The notes: generated by a model not told the origin, from the letters alone. A DNA stretch of 64,000 bases from Bradyrhizobium niftali (GCF_004571025.1 NZ_SPQT01000003.1:62001-126000), one strand, 5' to 3'; shown: positions 25,943-35,418, numbered from the stretch's first letter. A program made the numbers and translations.

Positions 25943-27463
25943 ATGCAGCGCGGGCTGGCCTCGGATGCCGCTGACTTGGAAGTTGACTTGGACTACGGCT
26001 CGATCAGCACACTTCTGGCTGCCCTGCACGCCCGCAAGATCTCTGCGTCGGAGCTGCTCGAGCATACGATCGCGCGGATCGAGGTGCTGGACGGGCGGAT
26101 CAATGCCGTCATCGTTCGCGATTTCGATCGCGCAAGAGACGCCGCGCGCGCGGCCGACGCGGCGCTTGGCCGCGGCGAGCGCCAGCCATTGCTCGGCATT
26201 CCCGTGACCCTCAAGGAACCGTTCAACGTCGCCGGCCTGCCGACAACATGGGGCTTTCCGCATTTCAGGGATTTCCAACCGGCGGAGGATGCCCTCGTCG
26301 TCTCGCGGTTGAAGGCGGCGGGCGCCGTCATCATCGGCAAGACCAATATCCCGATCGGGCTGCGGGATTTCCAGAGCTACAACGACATCCACGGCACGAC
26401 GAACAACCCGTGGGATCTCGGCCGATCACCCGGCGGCTCCTCGGGCGGATCAGGGGCGGCGCTGGCCGCGGGCTTCGGTCCGCTCTCGATCGGCTCGGAT
26501 ATCGGCGGCTCGATCCGGGTGCCTTCGCATTTCTGCGGTGTGTTCGGACACAAGCCGAGCCTCGGGCTGGTCCCGCTGCGCGGATACAGCCTGCCGCCGG
26601 CGCTACCCGTCCCTGGTCAGGGCGATCTGGCTGTCGTTGGACCGATGGCGCGCACGGCCTCGGATCTCGCCCTGGCGCTCGACGTGATTGCCGGCCCCGA
26701 CGAGACGCGGGACGGGATCGGCTATCGCCTTGCACTGCCGGCGCCGCGACATGACCAGCTCATGAATTTCAGGATCCTCGTGATCGATACGCATCCGTTG
26801 ATGCCGACGGGTGACGCCGTGCGTTCAGCCATTGGACGATTGGCAGACCGGCTCGACAAATCGGAGGCGCGGGTCGCGCGCTCGAGCACGCTGCTACCTG
26901 ATCTCGCCGAATCCGCGCGGCTGTACATGAAGCTGTTGAACGCCGCGCGAAGTCCGCGCCTGACCCAGGCCACCCTCGCGGAGGCGCAAGAAGTTGCCGC
27001 GACACTCTCGCCCGACGACCGCAGCCTGCAGGCCGAGCGCGCCCGCGGCTGGGGCATGATCCATCGTGAGTGGCTGGCGACCGACGCGGCCCGCCTGCAA
27101 CTGCAACAGAAGTGGCAGCAGCTCTTTCGCGAGTTCGATGCGGTGATCTACCCGGCCGCCGCCGTGCCGGCGTTTCCACATGACCAGTCCGAGCCGTTCG
27201 ACGCACGGCAGCTCGACATCGATGGCAAGCTCTACAATTACTCCGATGCGTGCTTCATCTGGGCTGATCCCGCATCGACCTGCGGCCTGCCGGCAACCGC
27301 CGTTCCGATCGAGCGCACGCCTTCGGGCCTGCCGATCGGCGTGCAGATCATCGGGCCTTATCTCGAGGACCGGACAACGATTGCGCTGGCCGGGCTGATC
27401 GAGCGCGAGATCGGTGGGTTTGTCCCACCGCCGTCGCTGCCGGCAACGTCATCCGCGAAATGA
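25943..27463 (+). CDS. Amidase (amidase signature family)
   Basis: 506 residues from the ATG at 25943, chosen for GGAG at proper spacing; an in-frame ATG at 25931 is an alternative. The Ser-cisSer-Lys triad is visible: Lys in GIPVTLKEPFNVAGLP, and both serines in GRSPGGSSGGSGAALAAG with the following GSDIGGSIRVPSHFCGVFGHKPS. Family members hydrolyse amides to acid and ammonia. The C-terminus (GLPIGVQIIGPYLEDRTTIALA) is typical. The substrate is unknown, and no transporter adjoins it. Confidence 0.91.
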   Translation: MQRGLASDAADLEVDLDYGSISTLLAALHARKISASELLEHTIARIEVLDGRINAVIVRDFDRARDAARAADAALGRGERQPLLGIPVTLKEPFNVAGLPTTWGFPHFRDFQPAEDALVVSRLKAAGAVIIGKTNIPIGLRDFQSYNDIHGTTNNPWDLGRSPGGSSGGSGAALAAGFGPLSIGSDIGGSIRVPSHFCGVFGHKPSLGLVPLRGYSLPPALPVPGQGDLAVVGPMARTASDLALALDVIAGPDETRDGIGYRLALPAPRHDQLMNFRILVIDTHPLMPTGDAVRSAIGRLADRLDKSEARVARSSTLLPDLAESARLYMKLLNAARSPRLTQATLAEAQEVAATLSPDDRSLQAERARGWGMIHREWLATDAARLQLQQKWQQLFREFDAVIYPAAAVPAFPHDQSEPFDARQLDIDGKLYNYSDACFIWADPASTCGLPATAVPIERTPSGLPIGVQIIGPYLEDRTTIALAGLIEREIGGFVPPPSLPATSSAK

Positions 27464-27464
27464 A

Positions 27465-28070
27465 TCAGGTTCTCTCGGCCGACTGCGCCTCGACCGCCTG
27501 TACCGCGACGTTCGCCACTTGCCGCAGCGCTTCGCGATCCGCGCCCGAAGACGCCATCACGCCCATGCCGACGGACACCGCCGACACATAACGCGCGAGC
27601 GCTGCGGGATCAGAACTCGGCTTCAGATCGCCTTCCGCCTTGGCGCGGACAAATCGGTCTCGGAGCTGGTCCTCGTTCTGGCCGCGGCGGGCGGCGAGTT
27701 CGAAGGGGACGTTCTCGGAGCCGCTGCCGCAGGCGATGCCGCCCTGCACGAGCAGGCATCCGGGCGGATTGGCGGGATCGGTCTGCTTCTCGGCGATACC
27801 CATCAGCATCCGCTCGGCGACGTCGCGGGCGGTCGGCGCCGCGACCACTTCGTCCATCCAGACGTCGCGCAATTTGGTGTAGCGATCGAGCGCGGCCTTC
27901 AGCAGACCTTCCTTGTTGCCGAAACAGGCATAAAGGCTCGGCGGGTTGATGCCCATCGCCTCGGTGAGCTGGGCAATCGTGGCGCCCTCATAGCCATGGC
28001 GCCAAAACACTTCCATCGCCTGATCCAACGCCACATCGGCGTCGAACTCGCGGGGGCGTCCCATGCCCAT
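27465..28070 (-). CDS. TetR-family regulator of the adjacent RND pump
   Basis: 201 residues (start 28070, or ATG at 28064). N-terminal HTH: GRPREFDADVALDQAMEVFWRHGYEGATIAQLTEAMGINPPSLYACFGNKEGLLKAAL; the C-terminal ligand domain contains GCLLVQGGIACGSGSENVP, like the AefR/YxaF group. It is divergent from the AcrA/AcrB-type operon with a 200-bp promoter region holding a perfect palindrome, the standard arrangement for a local repressor. It converges on the amidase with a one-base gap. Confidence 0.9.
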   Translation of the reverse strand: MGMGRPREFDADVALDQAMEVFWRHGYEGATIAQLTEAMGINPPSLYACFGNKEGLLKAALDRYTKLRDVWMDEVVAAPTARDVAERMLMGIAEKQTDPANPPGCLLVQGGIACGSGSENVPFELAARRGQNEDQLRDRFVRAKAEGDLKPSSDPAALARYVSAVSVGMGVMASSGADREALRQVANVAVQAVEAQSAERT

Positions 28071-28239
28071 GTGCCTGTCTCCTCGGAATTCACGTTCTGC
28101 CTGAGGCTTAACGCCTGATCCTATCTATTTGTTCTGGCTTTATTTTCTCTTCCGCCTTCCAATTCTTGCGGTAAGCGGCTACAATTTTCTTAGCGAACGG
28201 TACATAAGTATCTTGCGCTGCGGTATCCAGCTCCACATC

Positions 28240-28255
28240 TGTAGTGAACACTACA
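28240..28255. promoter_or_regulatory. Perfect palindrome in the RND leader, likely TetR operator
   Basis: TGTAGTG-AA-CACTACA, 7-bp arms with a 2-bp centre, ends 16 bp before the adaptor ATG at 28272. A repressor bound here would block initiation or early elongation. It is placed in the intergenic region shared with the divergent tetR gene; assignment to that TetR is inferred. Confidence 0.6.
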
Positions 28256-28271
28256 TATCTGGAGCGCGCAA

Positions 28272-29516
28272 ATGCCCCCCTCCCAAAACACCTCTCGCCC
28301 TGGCCGTATCCGCCGCCTTCTCGGCGGCGTCGCTATCGTGGGCGCCCTCGCCGTGGCCGGTTCGATCGCGACCGGCCATTACTTCCGTGCCGCACAGGCA
28401 ACCGCAACGGCGGCCGCGGCCGAGCAGGCCGTCCCCGTTACGGTCGCGCTGATCGAACCGCGGCCGACTGTGCTGTGGGACGATTTCTCCGGCCGGCTCG
28501 AAGCCATCCACCGCGTCGAGCTTCGCCCGCGCGTGGCGGGCGCGATCATGTCGGCCAACTTCACCGAAGGCGCGCTGGTGAAAGCGGGCGACGTCTTGTT
28601 CAAGATCGATCCGGCGCCCTACGCGGCCGAGGTGGACAAGGCCAACGCCCAGCTCGAGGCGGCGAAGGCGCGCGTGGTGTTCACCCAGAGCGAGCTCGAG
28701 CGCGGTGCGCAGCTCGTCGGCAATGCCGTCGTCACGCGGCGCGATTACGACCAGCGCGACAATGCCAATCGCGAGGCCATCGCCAACGTCAAGGCGGCCG
28801 AAGCGACGCTCCAGACCGCAAGGCTCAATCTCGATTACACCGAGGTGCGCGCGCCCGTGGACGGCCGCGTCGGCAAGATCGAGGTCACCGTCGGCAATCT
28901 CGTCGCCGCCGGCACCGCCTCCCCGGTGCTGACCTCGCTGGTTTCCGTTAATCCGATCTACGCGTCGTTCGATGCGGATGAAGAGGTCGTGCTGCACGCG
29001 CTGAACTCGATCGCAGATGCTTCCGGCAAGCGCGGCAATCTCGACCAGATCCCGGTGGGGATGGCGACCTCCGGCGGTCTATCGGCGAAAGGCCATATCC
29101 AGCTCATCGACAACCAGGTCAACGGCCAGAGCGGCACCATCCGCGTCCGCGCGGTGTTCCAGAACGCGGACGGGCGCCTGATCCCCGGCCAGTTCGCCCG
29201 CGTGCGCATGGGCCAGCCGAAGCAGCAGACGCTGGTGATGATCGACGAGCGCGCGATCGGCACCGACCAGGACAAGAAGTTCGTGATGGCGGTCGGCGAC
29301 GACAGCCGCGCGGTCTACCGTCCGGTCACGCTTGGCGGCGCCGTCGACGGCTTGCGCATCGTCACCGCGGGCCTGAAGCCGGGCGACCGCATCGTCGTCA
29401 ACGGCCTCCAGCGCGTGCGTCCCGGCGCCCTCCTCAAGACGGAGGTGGCGGCGATGGGAGCGCGCGGGCCGCAGCAGGCATCCAACCACAGCAACCAGGA
29501 CGTCGTGCAACGCTGA
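28272..29516 (+). CDS. RND efflux periplasmic adaptor, AcrA/MexA-like
   Basis: 414 residues. N-terminal membrane anchor (IRRLLGGVAIVGALAVAGSIATG), then lipoyl half (RVELRPRVAGAIMSANFTEGALVKAGDVLFKIDPAPY), a coiled-coil hairpin, the second lipoyl half (LNLDYTEVRAPVDGRVGKIEVTVGN) and beta-barrel/membrane-proximal domains (GQSGTIRVRAVFQNADGRLIPGQFARVRM). It pairs with the pump starting at 29702. GGAG lies upstream of the ATG. Unlike the mdtA-like pair, adaptor and pump are separated by 185 bases carrying a repeat. Confidence 0.92.
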   Translation: MPPSQNTSRPGRIRRLLGGVAIVGALAVAGSIATGHYFRAAQATATAAAAEQAVPVTVALIEPRPTVLWDDFSGRLEAIHRVELRPRVAGAIMSANFTEGALVKAGDVLFKIDPAPYAAEVDKANAQLEAAKARVVFTQSELERGAQLVGNAVVTRRDYDQRDNANREAIANVKAAEATLQTARLNLDYTEVRAPVDGRVGKIEVTVGNLVAAGTASPVLTSLVSVNPIYASFDADEEVVLHALNSIADASGKRGNLDQIPVGMATSGGLSAKGHIQLIDNQVNGQSGTIRVRAVFQNADGRLIPGQFARVRMGQPKQQTLVMIDERAIGTDQDKKFVMAVGDDSRAVYRPVTLGGAVDGLRIVTAGLKPGDRIVVNGLQRVRPGALLKTEVAAMGARGPQQASNHSNQDVVQR

Positions 29517-29524
29517 CATCCTCT

Positions 29525-29655
29525 GTCATTCCGGGGCGCGCGTAGCGCGAACTACGGTGCGCAATTGTGCACCTGAGAATCTCGAAGTTACTGAACTCCG
29601 ACCACTTCACCTCTAGATTCCGGGTTCGCGGGCTTCGCCCGCGCCCCGGGATGAC
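29525..29655. repeat. Palindromic repeat element (RPE-like) inside the RND operon
   Basis: The ends GTCATTCCGGGGC (29525) and GCCCCGGGATGAC (to 29655) are inverted repeats with one mismatch, enclosing nested stems such as GCGGGCTTCGCCCGC. Elements of the form GTCATTCCGGGGC...GCCCCGGAATGAC are abundant in Bradyrhizobium genomes. It separates adaptor and pump genes and can fold in their shared mRNA. Confidence 0.7.
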
Positions 29656-29701
29656 GGTGGGGCGGTCGGAGCACCGCAGAATATTGCCCAGGGGCAAAGC
29701 C

Positions 29702-32700
29702 ATGAATCTCTCAAAGTTCTTCATTGATCGTCCGATTTTCGCCGGCGTGCTGTCGGTCCTGATCTTCCTTGCCGGCCTGATCTCGCTGTTCGCGATGCCG
29801 ATCTCGGAATACCCGGACGTGGTGCCGCCCTCGGTCCTCGTGCGCGCGACCTATCCCGGCGCCAATCCGAAGGTGATCGCGGAGACGGTGGCGACCCCGA
29901 TCGAGGAACAGATCAACGGCGTCGAAGGCATGCTCTACATGTCGAGCCAGGCCACCACCGACGGCGCCATGACGCTGACGGTGACGTTCCGCCTCGGCAC
30001 CGACCCCGACAAGGCGACGCAGCTGGTGCAGAACCGGGTGCAGCAGGCCGAGCCGCGCCTGCCGGCCGTGGTGCGCCAGCTCGGCATCATCACCAAGAAG
30101 TCGTCGCCCGACCTCACCATGGTCGTACATCTGCTGTCGCCGAACGGTCGCTACGACATGACGTATTTGCGCAACTACGCGGTGCTCAACGTCAAGGACC
30201 GGCTGGCGCGGATCGACGGCGTCGGTGACGTCCAGCTCTACGGTGCCGGCGACTATTCGATGCGGGTCTGGGTCGATCCGCAGAAGGCGGCGGAACACGG
30301 GCTGACCGCGAGCGATATCGTCAAATCGATCCAGGCGCAGAACGTCGAGGCCGCCGCCGGCGTGGTCGGCTCCTCCCCGAACGTCAAGGGCATCGACCTC
30401 CAGCTCTCCGTCAACGCGGAAGGGCGGCTCGCGAACGAGGAGCAGTTCGGCGACATCGTGGTCAAGACCGGCGCGCGCGGCGAAGTGGTGCGCTTACGCG
30501 ACGTCGCGCGCATCGAGCTTGGCGCGTCCGAATACGGCCTGCGCTCGCTGCTCGACAACAAGCAGGCGGTGGCGATCCCGATCTTCCAGGCGCCGGGCTC
30601 CAATGCGCTCCAGATTTCCGACCACGTCCGCGCCACCATGGCCGAGATCAAGAAGAACATGCCGGAGGGCGTGTCCTACCAGATCGTCTACGACCCGACC
30701 CAGTTCGTGCGCTCTTCGATCGAGGCTGTGATCCACACGCTGCTGGAGGCGATCGCGCTGGTGGTGCTGGTCGTGATCCTGTTCCTCCAGACCTGGCGAG
30801 CTTCCATCATCCCGCTGCTCGCGGTGCCCGTGTCGATCGTCGGCACCTTTGCCGTGATGCACATGTTCGGCTTCTCCATCAACGCGCTCAGCCTGTTCGG
30901 CCTCGTGCTCGCGATCGGCATCGTCGTCGACGACGCCATCGTCGTGGTCGAGAACGTCGAGCGCAACATCGAGGCCGGGCTGTCGCCGCGCGATGCCACC
31001 TATCAGGCGATGCGCGAGGTTTCAGGTCCGATCATCGCAATCGCGATGGTGCTGATCGCGGTCTTCGTGCCGCTCGCCTTCATCTCCGGCCTCACCGGGC
31101 AGTTCTACAAGCAGTTCGCGCTGACGATCGCGATCTCGACCGTGATTTCGGCGGTCAACTCGCTGACGCTGTCCCCGGCGTTGTCGGCGCTGCTGCTCAA
31201 GGGCCACAATGAGCCGAAGGACCGGCTGACGATCATCATGGAAAAGAGCCTTGGCTGGTTCTTCCGTGGCTTCAACCGCGCCTTCACGCGTTCATCCGAG
31301 AATTACAGCGGCACCGTCACAAAGGTGATCTCCGGCAAGGCCGCGGTGATGGGCCTTTACATCGTGCTGGTCGGCCTCACCGCCTTCCTGTTCCAGCAGG
31401 TGCCCAGCGGCTTCGTGCCGGGCCAGGACAAGCAATATCTGGTCGGCTTCTCGCGGCTGCCTGACGGTGCAACGCTCGACCGCACCGAAGAGGTGATCCG
31501 CAAGATGAGCGACGTCGCGCTGACCCAGCCCGGTGTCGAGAGCTCTGTCGCCTTCCCGGGCCTGTCGATCTCCGGCTTCACCAACTCCTCCAATGCCGGC
31601 ATCGTGTTCTCGACGCTGAAGCCGTTCGACGAGCGCAAGAGCCCGGCCCTGAGCGGCAATGCCATCGCGGCCGATCTCAACAAGAAATACGCCGGCATCC
31701 AGGAAGCCTTCATCGCCATGTTCCCGCCGCCGCCGGTCAACGGCCTCGGCACCATCGGCGGCTTCAAGCTGCAGATCGAGGACCGCGCCGGCCTCGGCTA
31801 CGAGGCCCTGAACGAGGCGACCAAGGCGTTCATGGCGGCGATGCAGAAGGCGCCGGAGATCGCCGGCGTGTTCTCGAGCTTCCAGGTCAACGTGCCCCAG
31901 CTCTTCGCCGACATCGACCGTACCAAGGCGCTCCAGCTCGGGGTGCCCGTGACGGAGGTGTTCAACACACTCCAGATCTACCTCGGCTCCTACTACGTCA
32001 ACGACTTCAACAAGTTTGGCCGCACCTACTCCGTCCGCGTCCAGGCCGACGCGCCGTTCCGCGCCCGGGCCGACGACATCCGGCAGCTGAAGGTGCGTTC
32101 GTCCTCCGGCGACATGGTGCCGTTGTCCGCACTGCTCAAGATCCGCCAGAGCGCGGGTCCGGAGCGCGCGATCCGATACAACGGCTTCCTGTCGTCCGAC
32201 ATCAACGCGGCGGCTGCCCCCGGCTTCTCATCCGGCCAGGCGCAGGAGGCAGCGACGCGGATCGCGGCGGAAACGCTACCGCCCGGCTTTGCCTTCGAAT
32301 GGACCGACCTGACCTATCAGGAATTCATCGCCGGCAATTCCGGGCTCTGGGTGTTCCCGCTGGCGATCCTGCTGGTGTTCCTGGTGCTGGCCGCGCTCTA
32401 CGAGAGCCTGACCCTGCCGCTCTCGATCATCATGATCGTGCCGATGGGTCTGCTGGCGGCGATGTTCGGCGTCTGGATGTCCAAGGGCGACAACAACGTC
32501 TTCACCCAGATCGGCCTCATCGTTCTCGTCGGACTCTCGGCCAAGAATGCGATCCTGATCGTCGAATTCGCGCGCGAGCTCGAATTCGCCGGGCGCACGC
32601 CGATCCGGGCCGCGATCGAGGCGAGCCGGCTGCGGCTACGTCCGATCCTGATGACCTCGATGGCGTTCATCATGGGCGTCTTGCCGCTGGTGCTCTCGAC

Positions 32701-32905
32701 CGGCGCGGGCTCCGAGATGCGGCGCGCCATGGGCGTTGCCGTGTTCTCCGGCATGATCGGCGTCACCGTGTTCGGCCTGTTCCTGACGCCGGTGTTCTAC
32801 GTGCTGCTCAGAACCATCACCGGCAACAAGCCGCTGGTACATCACAGCAGCGACATCAGCGCCGCGCCGGTCCAGGGGCTTCATCACGAAGGCGCCGGCC
32901 ACTAG
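29702..32905 (+). CDS. RND multidrug efflux permease, AcrB/MexB-like (HAE1 family)
   Basis: 1067 residues from MNLSKFFIDRPIFAGVLSVLIFLAGLISLFAMPISEYPDV, the classic AcrB-type N-terminus, which fixes the start. Porter motif YPGANPKVIAETVATPIEEQ, TM4 proton-relay aspartates (LAIGIVVDDAIVVVENVERN), F-helix region and a C-terminal TM10-12 block (GLSAKNAILIVEFARELE, with the essential lysine) are all present. It should form the inner-membrane trimer exporting hydrophobic compounds with the adaptor upstream. Its stop overlaps the convergent TauE-like gene by four bases. Confidence 0.94.
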   Translation: MNLSKFFIDRPIFAGVLSVLIFLAGLISLFAMPISEYPDVVPPSVLVRATYPGANPKVIAETVATPIEEQINGVEGMLYMSSQATTDGAMTLTVTFRLGTDPDKATQLVQNRVQQAEPRLPAVVRQLGIITKKSSPDLTMVVHLLSPNGRYDMTYLRNYAVLNVKDRLARIDGVGDVQLYGAGDYSMRVWVDPQKAAEHGLTASDIVKSIQAQNVEAAAGVVGSSPNVKGIDLQLSVNAEGRLANEEQFGDIVVKTGARGEVVRLRDVARIELGASEYGLRSLLDNKQAVAIPIFQAPGSNALQISDHVRATMAEIKKNMPEGVSYQIVYDPTQFVRSSIEAVIHTLLEAIALVVLVVILFLQTWRASIIPLLAVPVSIVGTFAVMHMFGFSINALSLFGLVLAIGIVVDDAIVVVENVERNIEAGLSPRDATYQAMREVSGPIIAIAMVLIAVFVPLAFISGLTGQFYKQFALTIAISTVISAVNSLTLSPALSALLLKGHNEPKDRLTIIMEKSLGWFFRGFNRAFTRSSENYSGTVTKVISGKAAVMGLYIVLVGLTAFLFQQVPSGFVPGQDKQYLVGFSRLPDGATLDRTEEVIRKMSDVALTQPGVESSVAFPGLSISGFTNSSNAGIVFSTLKPFDERKSPALSGNAIAADLNKKYAGIQEAFIAMFPPPPVNGLGTIGGFKLQIEDRAGLGYEALNEATKAFMAAMQKAPEIAGVFSSFQVNVPQLFADIDRTKALQLGVPVTEVFNTLQIYLGSYYVNDFNKFGRTYSVRVQADAPFRARADDIRQLKVRSSSGDMVPLSALLKIRQSAGPERAIRYNGFLSSDINAAAAPGFSSGQAQEAATRIAAETLPPGFAFEWTDLTYQEFIAGNSGLWVFPLAILLVFLVLAALYESLTLPLSIIMIVPMGLLAAMFGVWMSKGDNNVFTQIGLIVLVGLSAKNAILIVEFARELEFAGRTPIRAAIEASRLRLRPILMTSMAFIMGVLPLVLSTGAGSEMRRAMGVAVFSGMIGVTVFGLFLTPVFYVLLRTITGNKPLVHHSSDISAAPVQGLHHEGAGH

Positions 32906-33630
32906 ATCAGGGAAATCCCCGACACCAGCAGCAGAGCGAGCACGGTCTTGCGAAAGACCGTCTCGTTGACGCGGCGAAAGGCGATCACACCGAGCGCGGA
33001 ACCGGCGAACAGCGCCGGCAGGCTGACCGCGAGATCGACGAAGACCTTTGACGACAGGTCCTGGTGTCCGACCAGCAGCGCGATGGCGAAGACCTGCATC
33101 GCAGCGATGAACGGCTGCACCAGGCCACGCTGCTCGCTCTTGGGCATGCCGCGCATGTCGCACCAGATCGTCGGGATCGCGCCGGGCATGGCGGTCAGCC
33201 CGCCGACCAGCCCTCCCCCGAACCCGATCAGCGCGACCCAGTGCCGGCCGACGGCCTCGCCGGCCGTCACCAGCGTCGGCCGCAGCATCATGTAGGCGGC
33301 ATAGAGCGCGACGATGATGCCGAAGCCCCGCCTGAGCAGATGCGTATCGGTGGACTGCAACAGCGACACCGCGATGGGAACGCCGATCAATCCGCCGACG
33401 ATCAGCAGCAGGCTGCCCTCCCAGCGGATGCTGCGCCGAAGCGCCCACAGATTGGTCGCCTGCACGCCGATGCTGCACGCCATCATCAGCGGCACGGCCT
33501 CCAGCGGCTGAAACACCCGGAGCAGAATGGCGCCCGCTACGGCCGAGAATGCGAATCCCGACAGACCCGAAACGAAGGCGCCGGCGAATACGGCAACGCT
33601 GAGCAGAACCAGTGTCGTGACATCAGGCAC
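32902..33630 (-). CDS. TauE/SafE (DUF81) family permease
   Basis: 242 residues from a GTG at 33630 preceded by GGAGGT at good spacing. About eight membrane segments; the two repeated halves start LSVAVFAGAFVSGLSGFAFSAVAGAIL and VALIGFGGGLVGGLTAMPGAIPTIWCDMRGM, the family's internal repeat. TauE/SafE proteins are thought to export sulfite, sulfoacetate or related anions. No sulfur-metabolism gene is adjacent, so the substrate is open. It converges with, and overlaps by four bases, the RND pump gene. Confidence 0.86.
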   Translation of the reverse strand: MPDVTTLVLLSVAVFAGAFVSGLSGFAFSAVAGAILLRVFQPLEAVPLMMACSIGVQATNLWALRRSIRWEGSLLLIVGGLIGVPIAVSLLQSTDTHLLRRGFGIIVALYAAYMMLRPTLVTAGEAVGRHWVALIGFGGGLVGGLTAMPGAIPTIWCDMRGMPKSEQRGLVQPFIAAMQVFAIALLVGHQDLSSKVFVDLAVSLPALFAGSALGVIAFRRVNETVFRKTVLALLLVSGISLI

Positions 33631-33644
33631 GGACCGACCTCCGG

Positions 33645-33878
33645 TCAATCGTAGGGAATTTGCGAGACGGCAGCGTCGACGTTCTCGGAGCAAACCTGCG
33701 GTTCGCGTGGAAACGACACATGCATCGCGTGCGCGTGAGAGCGTTCCAGCATCGCGAGGCCAACCAGTTGGAGAGTGACGAGTGCCGCGGTCACGGCGAT
33801 CGCGACGATGTTGACGTTACGCACATTCGAACGTGGTGTGGCCGGCGGCGCGCTCGCCCGCATCAGATCCGTGGGCAT
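33645..33878 (-). CDS. Small single-span membrane protein, unknown
   Basis: 77 residues from MPTDLMRASAPPATP. One hydrophobic helix (VNIVAIAVTAALVTLQLVGLAML) is followed by a His-rich turn (ERSHAHAMHVSFP) and a short polar tail with one Cys. No family recognised. Its 5' part overlaps, in another frame, the 3' end of the small gene just upstream, so the two are probably coupled. GAGGAT lies 11 bases before the ATG. Confidence 0.5.
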   Translation of the reverse strand: MPTDLMRASAPPATPRSNVRNVNIVAIAVTAALVTLQLVGLAMLERSHAHAMHVSFPREPQVCSENVDAAVSQIPYD

Positions 33879-34074
33879 TTCCTGAAATATCCTCTTTGCT
33901 GCTGAACGGAATGAATTCATTCAAAGGCAATGGGTCGTGCGGCTGCTCCAGCAGATGGCGATAGCGCAGCAACTCGCGCCGCGCGTCGATCGCGCGCTGC
34001 TCACGGAACGCCGCACCGATGCGCGCGGCGATGTCGCGGAGTTTGCGAGCCGGAGCCGGTGACGTCATTCGCAT
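33817..34074 (-). CDS. Small soluble protein, unknown
   Basis: 85 residues starting MRMTSPAPARKLRDIAARIG, with AGGAG about 7 bases before the ATG. Highly basic, helical first half (AAFREQRAIDARRELLRYRHLLEQ), then an acidic/Ser-rich tail. No recognisable domain. It overlaps the small membrane protein gene by about 60 bases in a different frame. Confidence 0.5.
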   Translation of the reverse strand: MRMTSPAPARKLRDIAARIGAAFREQRAIDARRELLRYRHLLEQPHDPLPLNEFIPFSSKEDISGNAHGSDAGERAAGHTTFECA

Positions 34075-34299
34075 GACAATCTCCTCTCGACCTTCCACAT
34101 TGACTGGATTCACTTGCGCCCGCTGTGAGTTGCTTCGCATGAATACGAACGCGTCGAATAAGAGATCGTGTGACATCTCCTAGAAGGGATCGCGGCAAAC
34201 CGCGTCATTCGATCGAATGACCCGCGATAACTTTCTAATGATGTCTCTGTTTGAACCTATTGCGGGCTGCAGCGACTCGTCCCGCGCCGCGAATGCGCG

Positions 34300-35418
34300 T
34301 CAGTGCACGAGCGGATTGGAAAATCCCGCCGCAAGCTTCACGAGATCCGCCTGACGAGAAACGCCGGTCTTGGCGAAGACGCGATGCAGATGCGTTTTCA
34401 CCGTCGTCTCTGCGATGCCGAGCGCAATCGCCGTCTCCGGCACGCCGCCGACCTCGACGATCGACTGCAAGACCCTCAATTCCGCCGGAGTGAGGTCGAA
34501 CGTGCGGTCAATGAGGCCGGCACACGAGCGGCCGTCGAGTTCCGCCTTCCAGACGAACAAGGCTCCGACGGCCGACGTCCGCTCCGTCGCTCCGTCGCGC
34601 AGCAGCGACGGCAGCGCGATGACGTTCGCGATATAGTAGGAACCGCCATGGGAGATCAGCGAGATCTTTCGACCGGCCGCCGCAGCCATTGCAACCTGCC
34701 CCGCATCGCGGAAGATATCGCGCAGGGCCAGATTTGCCTCGGAGGATCGCGCCACGAGCCGGCCCGAGACCGACCGCAGGACGTCGGCCGCGGCCAGCAT
34801 CGTCTTCGCGGCGGGATTGCCGTGGACGATATTGCAGGCGGCATCGAGCAGGATGACGCCGGCACTGAGCCGGTCAACGACATCGGCCAGCGCGATCGCC
34901 CGCTGCTGCTTTCGCTCGATCGCCCGGTTGATCAGCAGCGCACGGCTTGCGTGTGCGACCAGTGACTGCATTCGCGCGCGCTGCCCGGCATCGAGCATCT
35001 CCCTGCCCGGGATCACCGTCAGCAGCATCGGACACGGCGACTGCGACTGCTCCAGCACCACGTTCGCGACGTCGGCACAACCCTGTGGGCGCAACCATTC
35101 CTGATAGAAGCGCCCGCGGCGATATTCCTCGAAGTCCACGAGATCCGGGATGTTGCGCACCTCGCCATAACGGGGAAGCCTGGCGAGCGGATCATACTGC
35201 GCGTAGGTCTCGGCATAGAGCTGGATGTAGTGCGGATCGACCCCGCAATAGAAATGCGTCGCGCCCGATTTGCTGACGGGATCCTTCGAGATCAGGCCGC
35301 AGGCCTGGCTGCCGATGAACGCATTAACCTTGACGATCACCGCGCTCCACAACTCAGGGTGGAGACCGGCGTCATAGATGCTCTCGATCAACTCGGAATG
35401 TTTCGGAGGTCGGGGCAT
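34300..35418 (-). CDS. LuxR-type HTH regulator with PAS-like sensor, copy 1
   Basis: 372 residues. The N-terminal 170 residues (SIYDAGLHPELWSAVIVKVNAFIGSQACGLI; DLVDFEEYRRGRFYQEWLRPQGCAD) form a ligand-sensing region; the middle has a PAS-like core (GVILLDAACNIVHGNPAAKTMLA); the C-terminus is a LuxR HTH (LTPAELRVLQSIVEVGGVPETAIALGIAETTVKTHLHRVFAKTGVSRQADLVKL). No receiver aspartate or AHL-binding tryptophan pattern is obvious, so a novel ligand is possible. It lies 110 bases downstream of a close paralogue on the same strand, a tandem duplication. Confidence 0.88.
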   Translation of the reverse strand: MPRPPKHSELIESIYDAGLHPELWSAVIVKVNAFIGSQACGLISKDPVSKSGATHFYCGVDPHYIQLYAETYAQYDPLARLPRYGEVRNIPDLVDFEEYRRGRFYQEWLRPQGCADVANVVLEQSQSPCPMLLTVIPGREMLDAGQRARMQSLVAHASRALLINRAIERKQQRAIALADVVDRLSAGVILLDAACNIVHGNPAAKTMLAAADVLRSVSGRLVARSSEANLALRDIFRDAGQVAMAAAAGRKISLISHGGSYYIANVIALPSLLRDGATERTSAVGALFVWKAELDGRSCAGLIDRTFDLTPAELRVLQSIVEVGGVPETAIALGIAETTVKTHLHRVFAKTGVSRQADLVKLAAGFSNPLVH

